64,000 nucleotides of DNA from Sclerotiophoma versabilis (lineage: Eukaryota > Ascomycota > Dothideomycetes > Pleosporales > Didymellaceae): NCBI GenBank assembly GCA_012274445.1, contig JAAROD010000004.1:744001-808000 (forward strand). Direction: 5' to 3'. The first letter of the stretch is position 1, and each line of letters opens with the position of its first letter. The translations under genes were made by a program, and so were the position numbers. The notes under the pieces were generated by a model that was not told the origin of the DNA, searched no databases, and saw only the letters and a list, made by a program, of their open reading frames with translations. This document shows, in pieces, positions 1 to 11,549 of this stretch.

Positions 1-958
1 GAATTGCGGTCTTTGTCAAGTTTACTGTGGGTACAACCGACTGGAGCGACTTAACAAGCGGGGCAAAAACAGCATCGAACTGCTCCTCAGGTCCGTAAAA
101 GAAGCCGGCAGACGCAAAGTTGCCAAGGGAGAAGCGCAAAGAAAGCTCATCAGGCGCCTTTCCATCGAGGACCCATTGCTGAATTGCCAGAAGGGCAGCA
201 GAGCCGGTATCAGCATCAATGTCGCCCAGACCCAGGGAATAGCTTACGGCTCCATCGTGAGGGAGCTCGAATGTCTTTGTCGTTGCAGAGAGGGCAACAC
301 CGAAGCTGGGCCCAGCGCCTTGAGCTGCCCAAAGAAGGTCTGATCCGGCACCAGCCGTGACGATCGTCCCATTGTACAGCATGTATTCAATCGAAACGAG
401 GTTGTCTGAAGGGATTCCAAGAAATCGACTAGTTGTACCGAACCCTCCACCAAAACTGGATCCGACCAGACCAACATGGGAGCCTCGTACATGCGGGAAA
501 TGACGCTTTTTCGTGTCCCAGAGGTACTTGGCAGTCGGTCCAATGTTTGCTCCTCCACCGAACGTCAGCTGATTCGTAGAGTTGTCGAAACTCAGCTCGG
601 TGAAAGCCTGCATATCGACAACTAGGTTGCCGGGATTGCCAAAGCCCCAACCCTGAAAGGAATGTCCACGCGCAACAACTGACACCTTGACTGATGCGTT
701 GCGTGCACATCCCAGAGCCAAGGCAACTTCACTCTTGTCTTGAGGGAAAGCGACGGAAACAGGTTCTCGTGGAATGCGGAACTGAAAGGAAGCGGTGTCA
801 TTGGCCCAGGTGTTGTCTGTAGAGACCGTAGCATGCACGCCTCCGTTCGAGAGACAGGCGTGGATACTGTCTGCCTTGCTAGTCTGACCCAGCGCGAGGG
901 CCGGTGCAAGACACAACAGTCCAAGCAGACCATGTCTGTAAGTTTCGGAAGGTGCCAT
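1..958 (-). CDS. BBE-like FAD-linked oxidoreductase (partial, 3' end beyond left edge)
   Basis: A single uninterrupted frame of about 319 codons reads from ATG at 958 to the left edge without a stop, so the C-terminal part is missing. Residues 1-25 form a signal peptide with a hydrophobic LLGLLCLAPALAL core, so the enzyme is probably secreted. It then follows the FAD_binding_4 (PCMH) fold: VARGHSFQGWG at about 95-105 contains the expected 8-alpha-N-histidyl FAD attachment residue (His99), NLVVDMQ follows, and VGLVGSSFGGGFGTTSR lies at about 162-178. In bicovalent members of the berberine bridge enzyme family a cysteine sits three residues before this VG; here the segment is VRGSHVG with no cysteine, so only one covalent FAD link is predicted. 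The family oxidises carbohydrates or secondary-metabolite intermediates with O2; the substrate cannot be told. Family assignment is strong. Confidence 0.85.
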   Translation of the reverse strand, partial: MAPSETYRHGLLGLLCLAPALALGQTSKADSIHACLSNGGVHATVSTDNTWANDTASFQFRIPREPVSVAFPQDKSEVALALGCARNASVKVSVVARGHSFQGWGFGNPGNLVVDMQAFTELSFDNSTNQLTFGGGANIGPTAKYLWDTKKRHFPHVRGSHVGLVGSSFGGGFGTTSRFLGIPSDNLVSIEYMLYNGTIVTAGAGSDLLWAAQGAGPSFGVALSATTKTFELPHDGAVSYSLGLGDIDADTGSAALLAIQQWVLDGKAPDELSLRFSLGNFASAGFFYGPEEQFDAVFAPLVKSLQSVVPTVNLTKTAI

Positions 959-3941
959 CTTGAACGAAGTTCACTAAAAGGCGTTCGAAACAAACGGAGG
1001 AGCGAGAGGATTTGTTGAGATTGGAAGTTAGAATGAATGCTCAGTACTCAACGCGGAATTTGAGAGCCGCGAAAGACTTTCATACTTAAGAGCAGTTATT
1101 CCAAGACCACGACACTCGGCGCAATGACCGCCGCGGCGATTCTAGTATGAAAGATTGACTGAAGGGGTAATTGAGCTCGGTGGATAGCGGTGTACAATTA
1201 CAGGAGATTGTGATTCCGACTTGGCTAGCCCTAGCCAGGCCTTGGTTTTTCATCCACCTTCTGCAATTGCGTCTTGCACCACGCAGAAAACTGCGTTTTA
1301 TATTGCAACGTGCTCGACCACGTACTGCATCTAATTTGCGATGGCCTGGATCTGACGTCGAAACAGTCGATAAATCCTTTGAGTGGTGACATTCCTATTG
1401 CGGCGACATAGCCGGCGCGGTCCGAATAGAAAACACACCCTTGTCTAGTCTAGATCAGATAACGGCCTTGGGTGACATATCATTGTAGTATGTCGACCGT
1501 GATTGCTCAGCGATTGTTCAGCAGATGAGGCTGTGCTGCACGTGTATCTGGTGCCGAACTCCTGGCCGAGCTTACACTAAACGTAATTGTGCCTGTTGCC
1601 CTCTGGTCGTCTCTTGAACCACAAATCACCTGCGACTGAGGCTGAGGGTAACAAGCACCTTCCGCGCTTGTGTCGAGTGATGCTGCTTTCTCTAGACGTC
1701 GAGATTAATCTGTAGCCTGCGAACCCATCAATACGTGTCAAATTCAGGAAGTACGCTTGGATCCCTCCTCAGAACCGCCGACACCCACGCACAGATTGCC
1801 CTCGTATATGGCATCAATCTAATGATCGTAAAAGACCCTAGCATGTAATTTCATAAATGCCATCCCTACTAGGAGGCACCGAGGATTGTATCACTGCTGT
1901 CTCCTTTGTCGTGTGGTTGAACGCAGATCAGATGCACCAGCACTTCGGAGTACAATTCGTCATTTGTTCGCCGCCTTGGAGAGTGTTCTGCAATAGTGAC
2001 CAAACCGCCGAATGGATGCGCGTCAGACGCCAAGTCGGTTGCGTGCTCGAAAGATATATCAAGAGCTGTTGCTTTGGAATCAAGGATTAGTAGCAAGAAA
2101 GCGCTTCATAGAAACGCGCGGATAAACGGCTCGCTTGGTCAACTACACGCACCTGTCGTCGCGGTTTGCAACATCCCAACGTCGTCTTTCTGGTTTTGAG
2201 GCCCTGCGAAAAAGCAGCTGCGTGAACACCAGCACTCCAAGCCCCGACACATCATTCCACCACACGAGTCCACAATGAGGCTGCGAAGCGACAAGAACGA
2301 TGGCGAACGATTGAAGAAGATACGCTATTGTTGAAGGCGCCTGACAAGGACAGCTGAAACCGTGTTCAATGAGGCCGAGCTGGCAAATTTGACAAACATC
2401 CTCCTTTACAGCTGCGACTCGACTATTACAGCTTCAACACACGCTGTCCACAGCTCCGGATCTGATGTTTTAAGCACCGTAAGCCGGCTGAATCCTACTG
2501 CATATTTGCCACAAATGCTGCGCTTCGGCCCCTTTAGGATCGTTTTTCAGACACATCTGAACGGCGTGTTCGCTTTTTCGTATCGACGGGCACATCCCAG
2601 CGCGTTACTTGGGTTGTGACATGGCGAAGATCATCGTGGTTATCAATGCGATGCGAGCATTGACTGGCTTCAGCGAAGGTAGTCTGCTGACCATGGGTGA
2701 GTAACGACACCATGTGAACCTCCAGTAATGCTCTTGTGGCATTGGCCTTCATTGATCACTCTGGTGAGTGCTTCCATCTGCAGGTACGATAGAGCTGATC
2801 ATCCTAGTCCATGTCGTTGTCACCTTACACCGCATACATCATTCGCTCCATGGACAATGTTCGGAGCATAGCCGTTGCCGCTTCGATTGTCCAGAATGCG
2901 CTCACCATCGATGAGTTCCGGCACTCTGTCAACACTCACCAGGCTTTGCCTTCAGATACCCAGTCGAAAGCTCGCTTGGCTTACTAGGAATGGATCACCG
3001 TTGCATTCGCTGCATCTGCTGGATCAACCACAGTTGATTTTGTAAGTCTGTTTGCAAACAACGTCGGACTTCGAAACATTAAGTAAGCAGACTCCAACAG
3101 ACAGACAAGGCGTGGGTAGATGCACAACCGAACAACTCATCGTGCCGGAACATGACTCGCCAATGCGGGTGATTAGCCCAAGACAGCAGAGCCTCACTGT
3201 CTCCACAGTTTGGATGCTCGGTCGAAGATTCTGCGTCGCGCAGGCAGGCTTCCGAGATTGCGCCGCGCGCATTTGAGTCTGGGGAATCTCACAAAAGAAA
3301 AAGCTGCGAAGAGCTTATTGACCTCTTCAGAGGGGCGTCTCACCGTTGCCGATAACAAGAGAGGTCAGCATGGTATCGCGATCTGGGGAAAGCCCCCGCA
3401 TGTCAAGTTGTTGAAGATTTTCCCCCTCCGGTGACATGCGGGCGTCAACGCTTGGCTAGCACATCCGTCCGTGCGCGCTGCATGCCGGACTGACATTGAG
3501 ATTCGCTCTGCAAACAAGTTATCCTATTCATTACCTGTTGCCGCAAAATGAATGAACAACAACTCTGCACACAACAAGTATGATGCTTTGCAAGTTGCTG
3601 ACGACATTTGCAGATTGGATCATCACTGCGTCGTAACCTGTCGAGTTCCTCAGTTGCATTTGCGGGAAGCAGCTCGAGCTGTACGCTAAACCTTCCGCAA
3701 ATCGCGCCGACGACCTGGTCTGATCGAGCATCACCACTTCGGAAGTTGCCTGGGAACGTAAGCCAAGCTGATTGTCTCCACGATTGCGCGGCATGTCGTC
3801 ACAGTATCTTCCGAAAAAGTTGAGTACCTTGCCCCAGAGTGCGGCAAAGATATATTTACTGCAGTATAAGTTGCAGCAATGTTCCAACAATTGCGCTGGA
3901 CTACGCAAAGGCAATCAACCTGAGTAAGAGCCAACATCAAC
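959..3941. other. Gene-free gap, 3 kb
   Basis: Both strands hold only short open frames (up to about 127 codons) that overlap each other, start at random and show no domain, signal peptide or splice pattern. Base composition is balanced, with no obvious repeat array. The ends must carry the promoters of the FAD oxidase (leftward) and of the GH32 gene (rightward). A TATA-like gatatatttac lies about 95 nt before the GH32 start. Confidence 0.5.
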
Positions 3942-5993
3942 ATGCCTTCGTACCTTTCGTCGCTTGTGACCCTTGCAAGCCTGACGGCCTCAGGCCTTGC
4001 TCAAGATGCCTCCAGCCTAGTCACCTCAGTGTCAAGTGTTGCATCCGCTGCTGCATCGTCCGCATCAGTCAGTGCATCGCCCTCCTCGACTTTCTCTCAG
4101 TCCAACGTGCCCACCGGAACACCTCTGTCGGGCAACTATGGCGGCGAGTACCGTCCACAAGTGCATTTCAGCCCTCCACAGGGCTTCCTTAATGACCCCA
4201 ATGTGAGCTAAATGTAACGCTAAAGTTGTATCCTACTAATGACAGTATAGGGCATGTTCGTAGATGCTGATGGTGTATACCATTTGTACTACCAGTGTAT
4301 GTCTCCCAGCTACGAAACGCGGTGAGTGACACGTAGCATATTAACACAGACAGACAACCCCACAGCCAACGTTGCCGGCGAACAGCACTGGGGACACGCT
4401 ACCAGCACGGATCTTTTCACTTGGACAAACCAGCAGATTGCCATCTTTCCCGGTTCCAAGGATGAAGGCGTTTTCTCCGGATCTGCTGTCATTGACAGTA
4501 ATAACACAAGTGGCCGCTTTCCCAACCAAAGCAACGGCGTCGTCGCAATTTACACCACCCACACCCCTCAGCGTGAAACTCAGGTACTTGTCACTATCTC
4601 TCTATTTTACCTGTTGCCTTCTAAACTTATTGCTAGGACATTGCTTTCTCTTACGACGGTGGCTATACCTTCGAAAAATACGAGAACAACCCTGTGTTGG
4701 AGCCAGGAGGCACTCACCCCACTCAATTCCGAGATCCAAAGGTTATTTGGTACGAGCCAACTCAGTCATGGGTGATGGTGGTAGCGTAAGAGAAAAATGG
4801 CGTATGAAACGCGAATCCCGTAATTAATTGGCAACAGATATCCCGTCGACTTCGAAGTCGGAATTTTCACAAGCCCTAACTTAATTGACTGGACGCCGGC
4901 CTCAAACTTCTGTAAGCAATCTACTGTCGTAAGATACCCAATTCTAACAGTGTTTGCAGCTCGTTACGGTCTTTCTGGTCTCCAGTACGAATGCCCCAAC
5001 ATGGTTGAAATTCGGGTCGAAAACGCTACGAGCGGCCAGCCGGAATCTCGATGGGCTATGGTGATCTCTATTAACCCCGGTGCACCTCTTGGTGGCTCTG
5101 TCACGCAATATTTCCTCGGAGACTTCAACGGCACTCATTTTATTCCGGACGACGCGCTTACCAGGCTCACCGACTTCGCCAAGGACAACTACGCAGGCCA
5201 GTTCTTCTATGGTATTCCTGCCGATCAAGATCAAATCAGCATCGCCTGGGCGAGTAACTGGCAATATACCAATGTCGTTCCCACAGCTGGTCAGGAGCTT
5301 GGCGATGGATTCCGAAGCGCTATGTCCGTCGCTCGTGGACACTACCTGAAGGATCTTCCCAGGCAAGGTCTGACCCTGGTACAATACCCGACCAACCTTG
5401 ACGCAGTCATTGACTCCGAACTTGCTTCCAACAGCTCCCTTGGAAACGGCACCGTACTTGTAGACTACTCACAAGTTGAGTCTGGTGCACTGTACTTTGA
5501 GGCCAACATCACTGGTCTGTCTGGAAGCGACTCGCTCGATGGTACCCTAAACTTTACAGCTCTGTCATCAGTTTCTGGTGAGTCAGTTTCAGGTGGTACC
5601 ATCTTATCCGGTGATTCTGTTGTCTGGCTCGATCGAGGCAAGACCAATGGCTTCGACCACCCCTTGTTCACAGATAAGTTTTCTTATGGAGCCCTGTACA
5701 ACCCCAATGGTGATGGTGCATGGCGCCTGTCTGGTATTATTGACAGGTCCATCATCGAGCTTTTCTTTAACGGAGGTGAAGCTGCCGCAACGAGTGTCTT
5801 TTTCCCGACCCGGCCACTGGACACACTGATTCTGAGAACTGCTGGCCTGAACGAGACTGTGAGTGTCAGTGTTGCCGTTTGGTCATTGAAAGCCACGTGG
5901 CTCGATCAGGCAGACTCGAATGGCACGGTTCTCGGTAATGTTACAACAAGTGGTAATGCCACTGCGTTGAGGAGGTCTATGAAGCTATTTTAG
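3942..5993 (+). CDS. Secreted GH32 invertase / exo-inulinase
   Basis: Glycoside hydrolase family 32 enzyme cleaving beta-fructofuranosyl bonds of sucrose or inulin-type fructans outside the cell. Six exons join in frame: 3942-4202, 4251-4296, 4354-4583, 4637-4785, 4838-4911 and 4960-5993, with introns of 48-57 nt, giving 597 residues. An N-terminal signal peptide (about 1-20) is followed by a Ser/Ala-rich linker (about 22-60) and the five-bladed propeller. Catalytic motifs are visible: FLNDPNG (nucleophile Asp, split by intron 1), FRDPKV (transition-state stabiliser) and YECPN (acid/base Glu, just after intron 5). The last exon holds the rest of the propeller and the C-terminal beta-sandwich, rich in N-glycosylation sites. 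The usual WMNDPNG is FLNDPNG here. Invertase and exo-inulinase cannot be separated by eye. The two nearest preceding Mets lie in other frames, so the start is well supported by the signal peptide. Confidence 0.92.
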
Positions 5994-6946
5994 ATCAGCG
6001 TCGAGACAAGCTACTTCGTTTATGCCTGTAGCAACAAAGGATGATTATCAGATTACAGCACCTACAAATTCGTCTTTGGCTCACTTATTGTTCTGCACTG
6101 TTCTTACACGCCATCTCTTTTGGCCTCTTTACTCTAGACTCCCTTTCGAAACTTATAATTTCAGCATCTACGCGAAAATGGTGGACCTATATTTACACTA
6201 AGTCCACTATAAAAAAAGCCAGAAACTACTCCAATGATGACTCAAAGAGATACATCGTAAGAGAGAACGTCAATCTGAGATAGATAGTCGACCTTTGCTT
6301 CGTCGTGTCGATCGTTGCGATAACAAAAAATCGACTTTCCCAACCAAATCCTTTTGAAGATCTGGCAATTCTTCACTGTCAAATCATCAAAAAAAAAGCA
6401 AACCGCTTGCAAGCCCCCTTGTTGAATGGGACGATGCTCATGTTTTGAAGCTTCCTGCGAAGAAGTCGTATATTACAAAGACCCTCCCTAATGTGACAAG
6501 CAAATAAGGACAAGCACCTCTTGGTCTGCTATAAGAGTTGCGCGACGAAATGAATGCGTTGAACGAGTGTTAGGAGGAGATCATGATCGAGCTGTATGGC
6601 GTCGGTTGACGGAACGCACGAAGTTTAAACTAAACAGGCTGGCATCGCGCATGATGACACCGCCAAGGACGACGACAAACCTCTACTTTCCCACGTGATT
6701 GCACCATGGTTTGGAAGTATGTTCTGCACAGAGTTATCTCTCGCTTGTGGCCATCCCCGAGCTACGTCTTCGGAATAGCATCATCACCAAGCGTGAAGTG
6801 TTCAATGCACATCTAAGCCACGTATTGTTTGACAAAGGAGTAGCATCAGAATGAGCTTATGCAATCATACTTGTGATAACGAACGAGGATCTCTGAAGTC
6901 CAGTGTCCAGTCCCTCAATGCTTTCATATGACTTACGCATACTTGA
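5994..6946. other. Intergenic, AT-rich start
   Basis: 3' flanks of two convergent genes. About 6040-6400 is AT-rich, with poly-A stretches near 6212 and 6390 that could serve 3' end formation. No credible coding frame was seen. Confidence 0.5.
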
Positions 6947-7933
6947 TCACATCAGGAAGATCCACCTAACAAGCCGCATGAACATCGTCATGTGGATGAG
7001 TTGCATGATGAGGCCCGGCCTCGAGTTGCTCTGTAGATACCACTCATAAGCAGATGTCCAGGCTGCATTACTCTCCTCCATGATTACATCTCCGTGACAT
7101 GGCACAATGACCTTGATTTGCCATTCTGCTACTCGTTTCGAATCCCGCCGCATAAGCGCAAAGTCAACGGTTGCTACATAGTAGATTAGTCGCCTGAACC
7201 ATACTGATCGGTGGTGTGCGTATTTGGCAAACTCTCGCGATGCAATGCCCTCATCCGCTGAAGATGTGGCATATTGCTGGATAATTGTGAGCACACATGA
7301 CATTGAGCCAACCATACAGTGGCGTACCTCAGTGCACGGTAAGTTCATCATAAGATCCGATTGGATCAGAGTCTTTGTGGGCTTGTGATACCACGCAACA
7401 CAGTACGTGATGAATCCTTCGAACAGTACAGTCTCAATCTCCTCGGCGAACCCGAACTCTTTTTCAGGTCTCGTCATGTTGTCGCCGTAGATCAAGTCCC
7501 ATTTGACATCTTTACGCTTGCCTTCGAGACCTGGCACTCCAATGGACTTTGCTGACGGCCAGACTTTGAGGTACTCGTCAATGTACATATGATGCCCAAG
7601 ATCACTGGCAACAAGATCAACACCCCCGAGTTCCTCCAGCTTCTCGTGCACTGAAGGTTCTAGCTGAATCGGATTGAGAAGTAATATACGACCATCTTGA
7701 AGGCGGATAGCAGTGGCTCGATTACCAACAGCGACAAATTTTCGATAGCCCAGTGGCGCGAAACGGTTGAATGGCGTACTGAAAGTTGTGATTTTGGGTG
7801 AGATGTCGCGGATTGAGAGTCCAGTTGTCATCATGTCGCAAGCCAGCTGCAGTTCTCTGGGCTCTGACCTGGACTGCCTTAGAATTAGTTTGGCCGGTCT
7901 TTGGCAAGCAGGCCCAGTGTTTGGGTCTACCAC
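6947..7933 (-). CDS. DUF4336 (metallo-beta-lactamase-fold-like) protein
   Basis: A 328-codon open frame resembling the fungal DUF4336 family, which has a metallo-beta-lactamase-type fold but poorly known function. Diagnostic parts are the N-terminal IRDISPKITTFSTPF and FAPLGYRKFVAVGNR blocks, a VASDLGHHMYIDEYL segment in place of the classic HxHxDH metal motif, WPSAKSIGVPGL, and VIVPCHGDVI near the C terminus. The start is uncertain: residues 1-33 are unlike the family, and the second Met of an MMTTGLS pair (at 7831) is a better start. A 51-nt stretch at 7277-7327 looks like an in-frame intron, with GTACGC donor, CTCAC branch and CAG acceptor; its removal joins LPCTE to QYATSS, closer to the family pattern. 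The product would then be about 277-311 residues. A hydrophobic C-terminal tail may associate with membranes. Confidence 0.7.
   Translation of the reverse strand: MVDPNTGPACQRPAKLILRQSRSEPRELQLACDMMTTGLSIRDISPKITTFSTPFNRFAPLGYRKFVAVGNRATAIRLQDGRILLLNPIQLEPSVHEKLEELGGVDLVASDLGHHMYIDEYLKVWPSAKSIGVPGLEGKRKDVKWDLIYGDNMTRPEKEFGFAEEIETVLFEGFITYCVAWYHKPTKTLIQSDLMMNLPCTEVRHCMVGSMSCVLTIIQQYATSSADEGIASREFAKYAHHRSVWFRRLIYYVATVDFALMRRDSKRVAEWQIKVIVPCHGDVIMEESNAAWTSAYEWYLQSNSRPGLIMQLIHMTMFMRLVRWIFLM
7277..7327 (-). other. Probable in-frame 51-nt intron
   Basis: Within the DUF4336 gene, read on the minus strand: GTACGC donor, GCTCACA branch-like site about 11 nt before a CAG acceptor, length a multiple of three and no stop, so it is hidden inside the open frame. 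The size matches neighbouring introns. Confidence 0.55.
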
Positions 7934-9073
7934 AGGATCCCTTGACGTCCTTCGAGGTTTATGCTACATCGTGTTTGTCGTTACTTCGAAATGTCGTCAT
8001 CAGCACGGGCCGCGCTTTCATTTTCGAAGCTCCTACGTCCACACTCCAATTTCGCACGCACAAAACCCACATGCGCGTCGCGGTCTTTCATCTGCATGTG
8101 TGATATATCATGCTTTGTACTTTCCTTCCAAGTTTAAAGGTTCTGCCATAGACACACCTTGGCTTTGCCGCAAACTTGTGGTCACCTCGGAGCACACAGC
8201 GATTGAGTCGTCAGGGTAGCGTACGAGTATAATTCTTGCCGCGGCTCAGAAGTCCTTTCTGAGTTGCAGGAGGAAAGGATTGCTGCTTACCGATGTTGTT
8301 ATATCGGGTATGACCAGGGGCTTTCGGCCCGACCCTAACGTTTGCGCCACCGATCAGCATGCGGCGACCGGAAATGTCAGCCTTATGTCTTTCAGATAGA
8401 CACGACCGTTAGTCGTGCGTACTCGACGAGGGCAGAGAAACGTGGCAACGCTATTTACAGCCTTGTCAGGCTGCCAGACGATGTTTCTGCATGTCTCTGT
8501 GTCGGCACCACATTCCGCTATCCTTAGCTTGGTGGCAATTTAGTCTCATCCTGAGATCGGCGAAGCTTGATTGGCTTTGCTGCAAGATGATCAGCATACT
8601 CCTTACTATCCTCTGGATCTGCGCAGTTCAGGTCACCGGGTTCCCTATCCACATCCGCTCCTTCCCGCCCTCGCCTCGTGGCTAGGTACACTGCGTCTTG
8701 ATCAAGACGTTCACAGTGGACGAAGTTCCGGAAGCTGCTATGAATTAAGAGAACATCAACTTTCCCCTCGACAGCGCTTTGTTCTATACGAGAAGCATGA
8801 GCGACAGGATTACAAAGTATGCGTGCAAGAGACTGGAGATCAGGTCCCATTGACCCGGCAAAACAGGCGATCCTAATTGCCGTCCCCACCCACAAGCCCG
8901 TCATTGAGGGATAGCTGCTTAGCTTTCCGTTCGAGATTTACGGACAAATGTCTTCGGAAGATTGCTTTGACAGTCCAAAGATCGTTCGCAATCAAGCCTG
9001 TAGGTCGCATTACTTAAACAGTCTTTTAATTCGTATACTTCGTTCGTTGACGAGACCTGTTGTCCAGTCTGAG
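7934..9073. other. Intergenic, no gene seen
   Basis: Lies between the start of the DUF4336 gene and the stop of the SAT4 gene. Overlapping short frames on both strands (up to about 150 codons) lack domains and recognisable splice continuations. The part next to 7934 should hold the DUF4336 promoter. Confidence 0.45.
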
Positions 9074-10430
9074 CTAGACCGCAAATTTTGTACCCTCACC
9101 ACCTTCTGCGTAATGTGTTGCGATCGTAGTCTCGACATGGATACCATCTTTCCCGCTCGATAGGCTTGGAGAGCCAGACTCGACCGATCTTCCCCCATTG
9201 ACAAGCGAGTCTTCTGAATCGCGGGGCGTGTGTGTTGTCCCCCTTGGCGACATTACGCTCGCAGTGTGGCCGTTCGACCGAGTACCATTTGCCTTGCGTC
9301 GGTCCGATGTGAGTTCGTAGTGCTTGCCATAGCTGCTCGTGGCATTCTGTGTGTTGCCGCCAATGAACATGGATCGTAAGGCTGGGAGGCATGACGCGAT
9401 AATAGCAATCGCGGTTTCGACCATGGAGACAGTGCAAGTCAACATTGTCTCGTTGAGATGGGAATAGTAAGCTCGAATGACTAAGGAATAGTCAGTAAGA
9501 AAGTGTGCTACATCATTGCTCAGAGTTCACTGACTGCTTGAGATGATCACGAAGACTCCAAGCGCGAATACTGCGGCAACACCGAGCTTCTGCTTGAGTT
9601 TCATCTGCAACCTCATAACCATAGTGATCGGAAGGGATATAATGATAGCATCACTGATGATGTTGACTACTTGAAATCAGCAGAGGTAATGTCTGAACCA
9701 GCGAAGGCTGACTTACAGAGAATAGTTATCCAGTAGTTGGCTTCGGCAGCTTTTGGATCACACTGATCTGTTCAAAGTCAGTAACGGTCCACTGATCTAG
9801 AGAGTTGATATGTACAATTTGGATCCTTTGACCACCTCTTATCGTACGGGTAGCATTGGAACAGGATGTCAAAAAAGATGACAAGAAACGTAACCGCCAA
9901 CCCAGCAAGGGCGACGTTGTATACAGTAATCAGCCTCGATCCGGGCGCAGCGAGGCGTTTGTAGAACAGCACAAGTGCGAACTTGACGGTCCATAAAGAT
10001 GCTACGTAAAGCACAGATCCAGGCACGATCATCTGCATGATGCCTTTGAAGTTCTCAGGCGTTACGTTGGCCATGTCACCTGCAACACTCGTCAGTACCT
10101 TGCGATTGTCAAAGAGAGGCGGTCAAGTTACCAAGTCCTAAGTTCCACATGTGCTGTTGGATGGCCAAATCACCGATAAGACACAACAAAGCTAAAATAA
10201 TGAGGCCATCCTCTATAGCCAGCCCGCCAAACTTGGTCCATCGCGTATAGGAGCGAAGGCAGACAAACTAGTGCTCAGGTTAGATGGCGATGAGGCTGTG
10301 AGGAGGGGAAGGTTACCGGGACAGCAGCAATAGTACAAATGTACCATGACACCTGCGACGTTGGTCAGCCTTAGTTGTAACAGCTACGTCGAACAGCACT
10401 TACCACTTGACCGATGCCAGAAGAACCCAT
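9074..10430 (-). CDS. SAT4/PTH11-like seven-transmembrane (rhodopsin-domain) protein
   Basis: Integral membrane protein of the fungal SAT4/DUF3128-like 'rhodopsin domain' family, a group that includes PTH11-type putative receptors. Seven exons close exactly in frame: 10430-10404, 10352-10317, 10267-10132, 10079-9816, 9767-9717, 9669-9535 and 9480-9074, with introns of 47-54 nt, giving 351 residues. Typical marks are CLRSYTRW followed by IEDGLI after the first helix, WTVKFALVLFYKRL, a YDKRWSKDPNYQCDP loop, the NIISDAIIISLPI helix and the MRLQMKLKQKLG cytoplasmic loop. The C-terminal tail of about 90 residues is hydrophilic and Ser/Thr/Gly-rich. The first two exons are very short (27 and 36 nt). 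The donor of the sixth intron is GTCAGT, less common but needed for the IIRAYY join. No CFEM domain is present. Ligand and signalling role are unknown. Confidence 0.82.
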
Positions 10431-11549
10431 TATCGTGGTTGCGACCTTACAGTTGGGTCACACCTCCCTGGTACTTCAGATCTGTGGGATCGGCAGGGCG
10501 TGGAGTGCATAAGAGGATCGGAGCGCGGAGTGCACCCTGGTATATGTGAATTCTTGAAGACTGCGAACTCCTGACAAGCCCCAGTTGTCCAAACTCCAAC
10601 GGAAATTAGGTTTGCGGGATACGCGGGACTCGAACGATGGCATTTCGCCCCTAGTAAGGTTATCGAATCACATGTGCTCATCGTAGCAATGACTAGTGGT
10701 CGCGCATGAACGATAGTGTCTGTTGAAACCAGCCCTGACGAGCCATCGCGGCCGAAACGCTTTCTGGTTTGGCTCAACTTTTAAGACTGTGTGACTGCTG
10801 GTTCCGAGAACAAAAAGCCATCTTTCTTGGAAGGTGAGGTACAGTGACGAGGATCACTTGCGTTCGGATTCATGGCCTATCCCTACAACTGCCGCGTCAG
10901 CGGTTGTCTACTTCCGATGCCGCTTACATCCTACTGTTCACGGCGCTGACGAGTCACCATTTGTTCGGACATCTCTGACAGTCCGATCATACAACTGCGT
11001 ACATTGGCTTTACACTGAACTACAAAGTGTTGCGTTTTGCCGAGGTGTTTATTTCGAAAAGAGAATCTGTGCGGTTCGTCGGTGGAGACAGCAAGGTGGC
11101 GGGTGGATCAGTTCCATGTCAATCCGCCGACAATCAACCGCGCGCCGAGGCTGCAGGTATTCTGATTCGCGCAGAGGCACCATAGATTCTTCCCTTATGT
11201 CATATTGCTTGTAAGGAAGCTAGAAAGCACTGTCACAAATGTCATCCATTAATCGTCGCCGTACCGGCCCGTAGGGGGCCTGATATGGTAGGTACCGATC
11301 TCCGCTATTGCACTTGCCGGGTGCACTGCCTGCAGCAGAGAAATTTTTCAGGGTCCTGTCGAAAAGACCACATGGTGTACCACCCGATCAATCTGGTCGA
11401 GCAGGTCTTAGAAGGATTTCCAATCTGATTGGGAATAAGATTGCTCAACACGTGGTTTTGCAGGTGGTTATATACAATCGTTGCCCTCAGATGTTCGACG
11501 TCGCCTTAGCTTTCTATTTTCTCCATCAATAAACCATCCCTTCCTTACA
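10431..11549. other. Divergent intergenic region
   Basis: Carries the promoters of the SAT4 gene (leftward) and the carboxylesterase gene (rightward). Small overlapping frames show no domain. A gcgggactcgaacg stretch near 10620 recalls a reversed tRNA T-arm but lacks matching stems. Confidence 0.45.
11469..11474 (+). promoter_or_regulatory. Candidate TATA box of carboxylesterase gene
   Basis: TATATA 76 nt before the ATG at 11550, followed by a pyrimidine-rich leader (tttctattttctccatc and cccttccttaca) directly before the start. Position and leader fit a fungal core promoter; there is no experimental support. Confidence 0.35.

Noticed and set aside
8524..8904. 126-codon minus frame
   Set aside because: No recognisable motif and an equally long plus frame covers the same DNA; nothing favours coding.
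10605..10690. tRNA-like GCGGGACTCGAACG stretch
   Set aside because: Resembles a reversed T-arm, but neither a matching acceptor stem nor D and anticodon arms can be folded around it.
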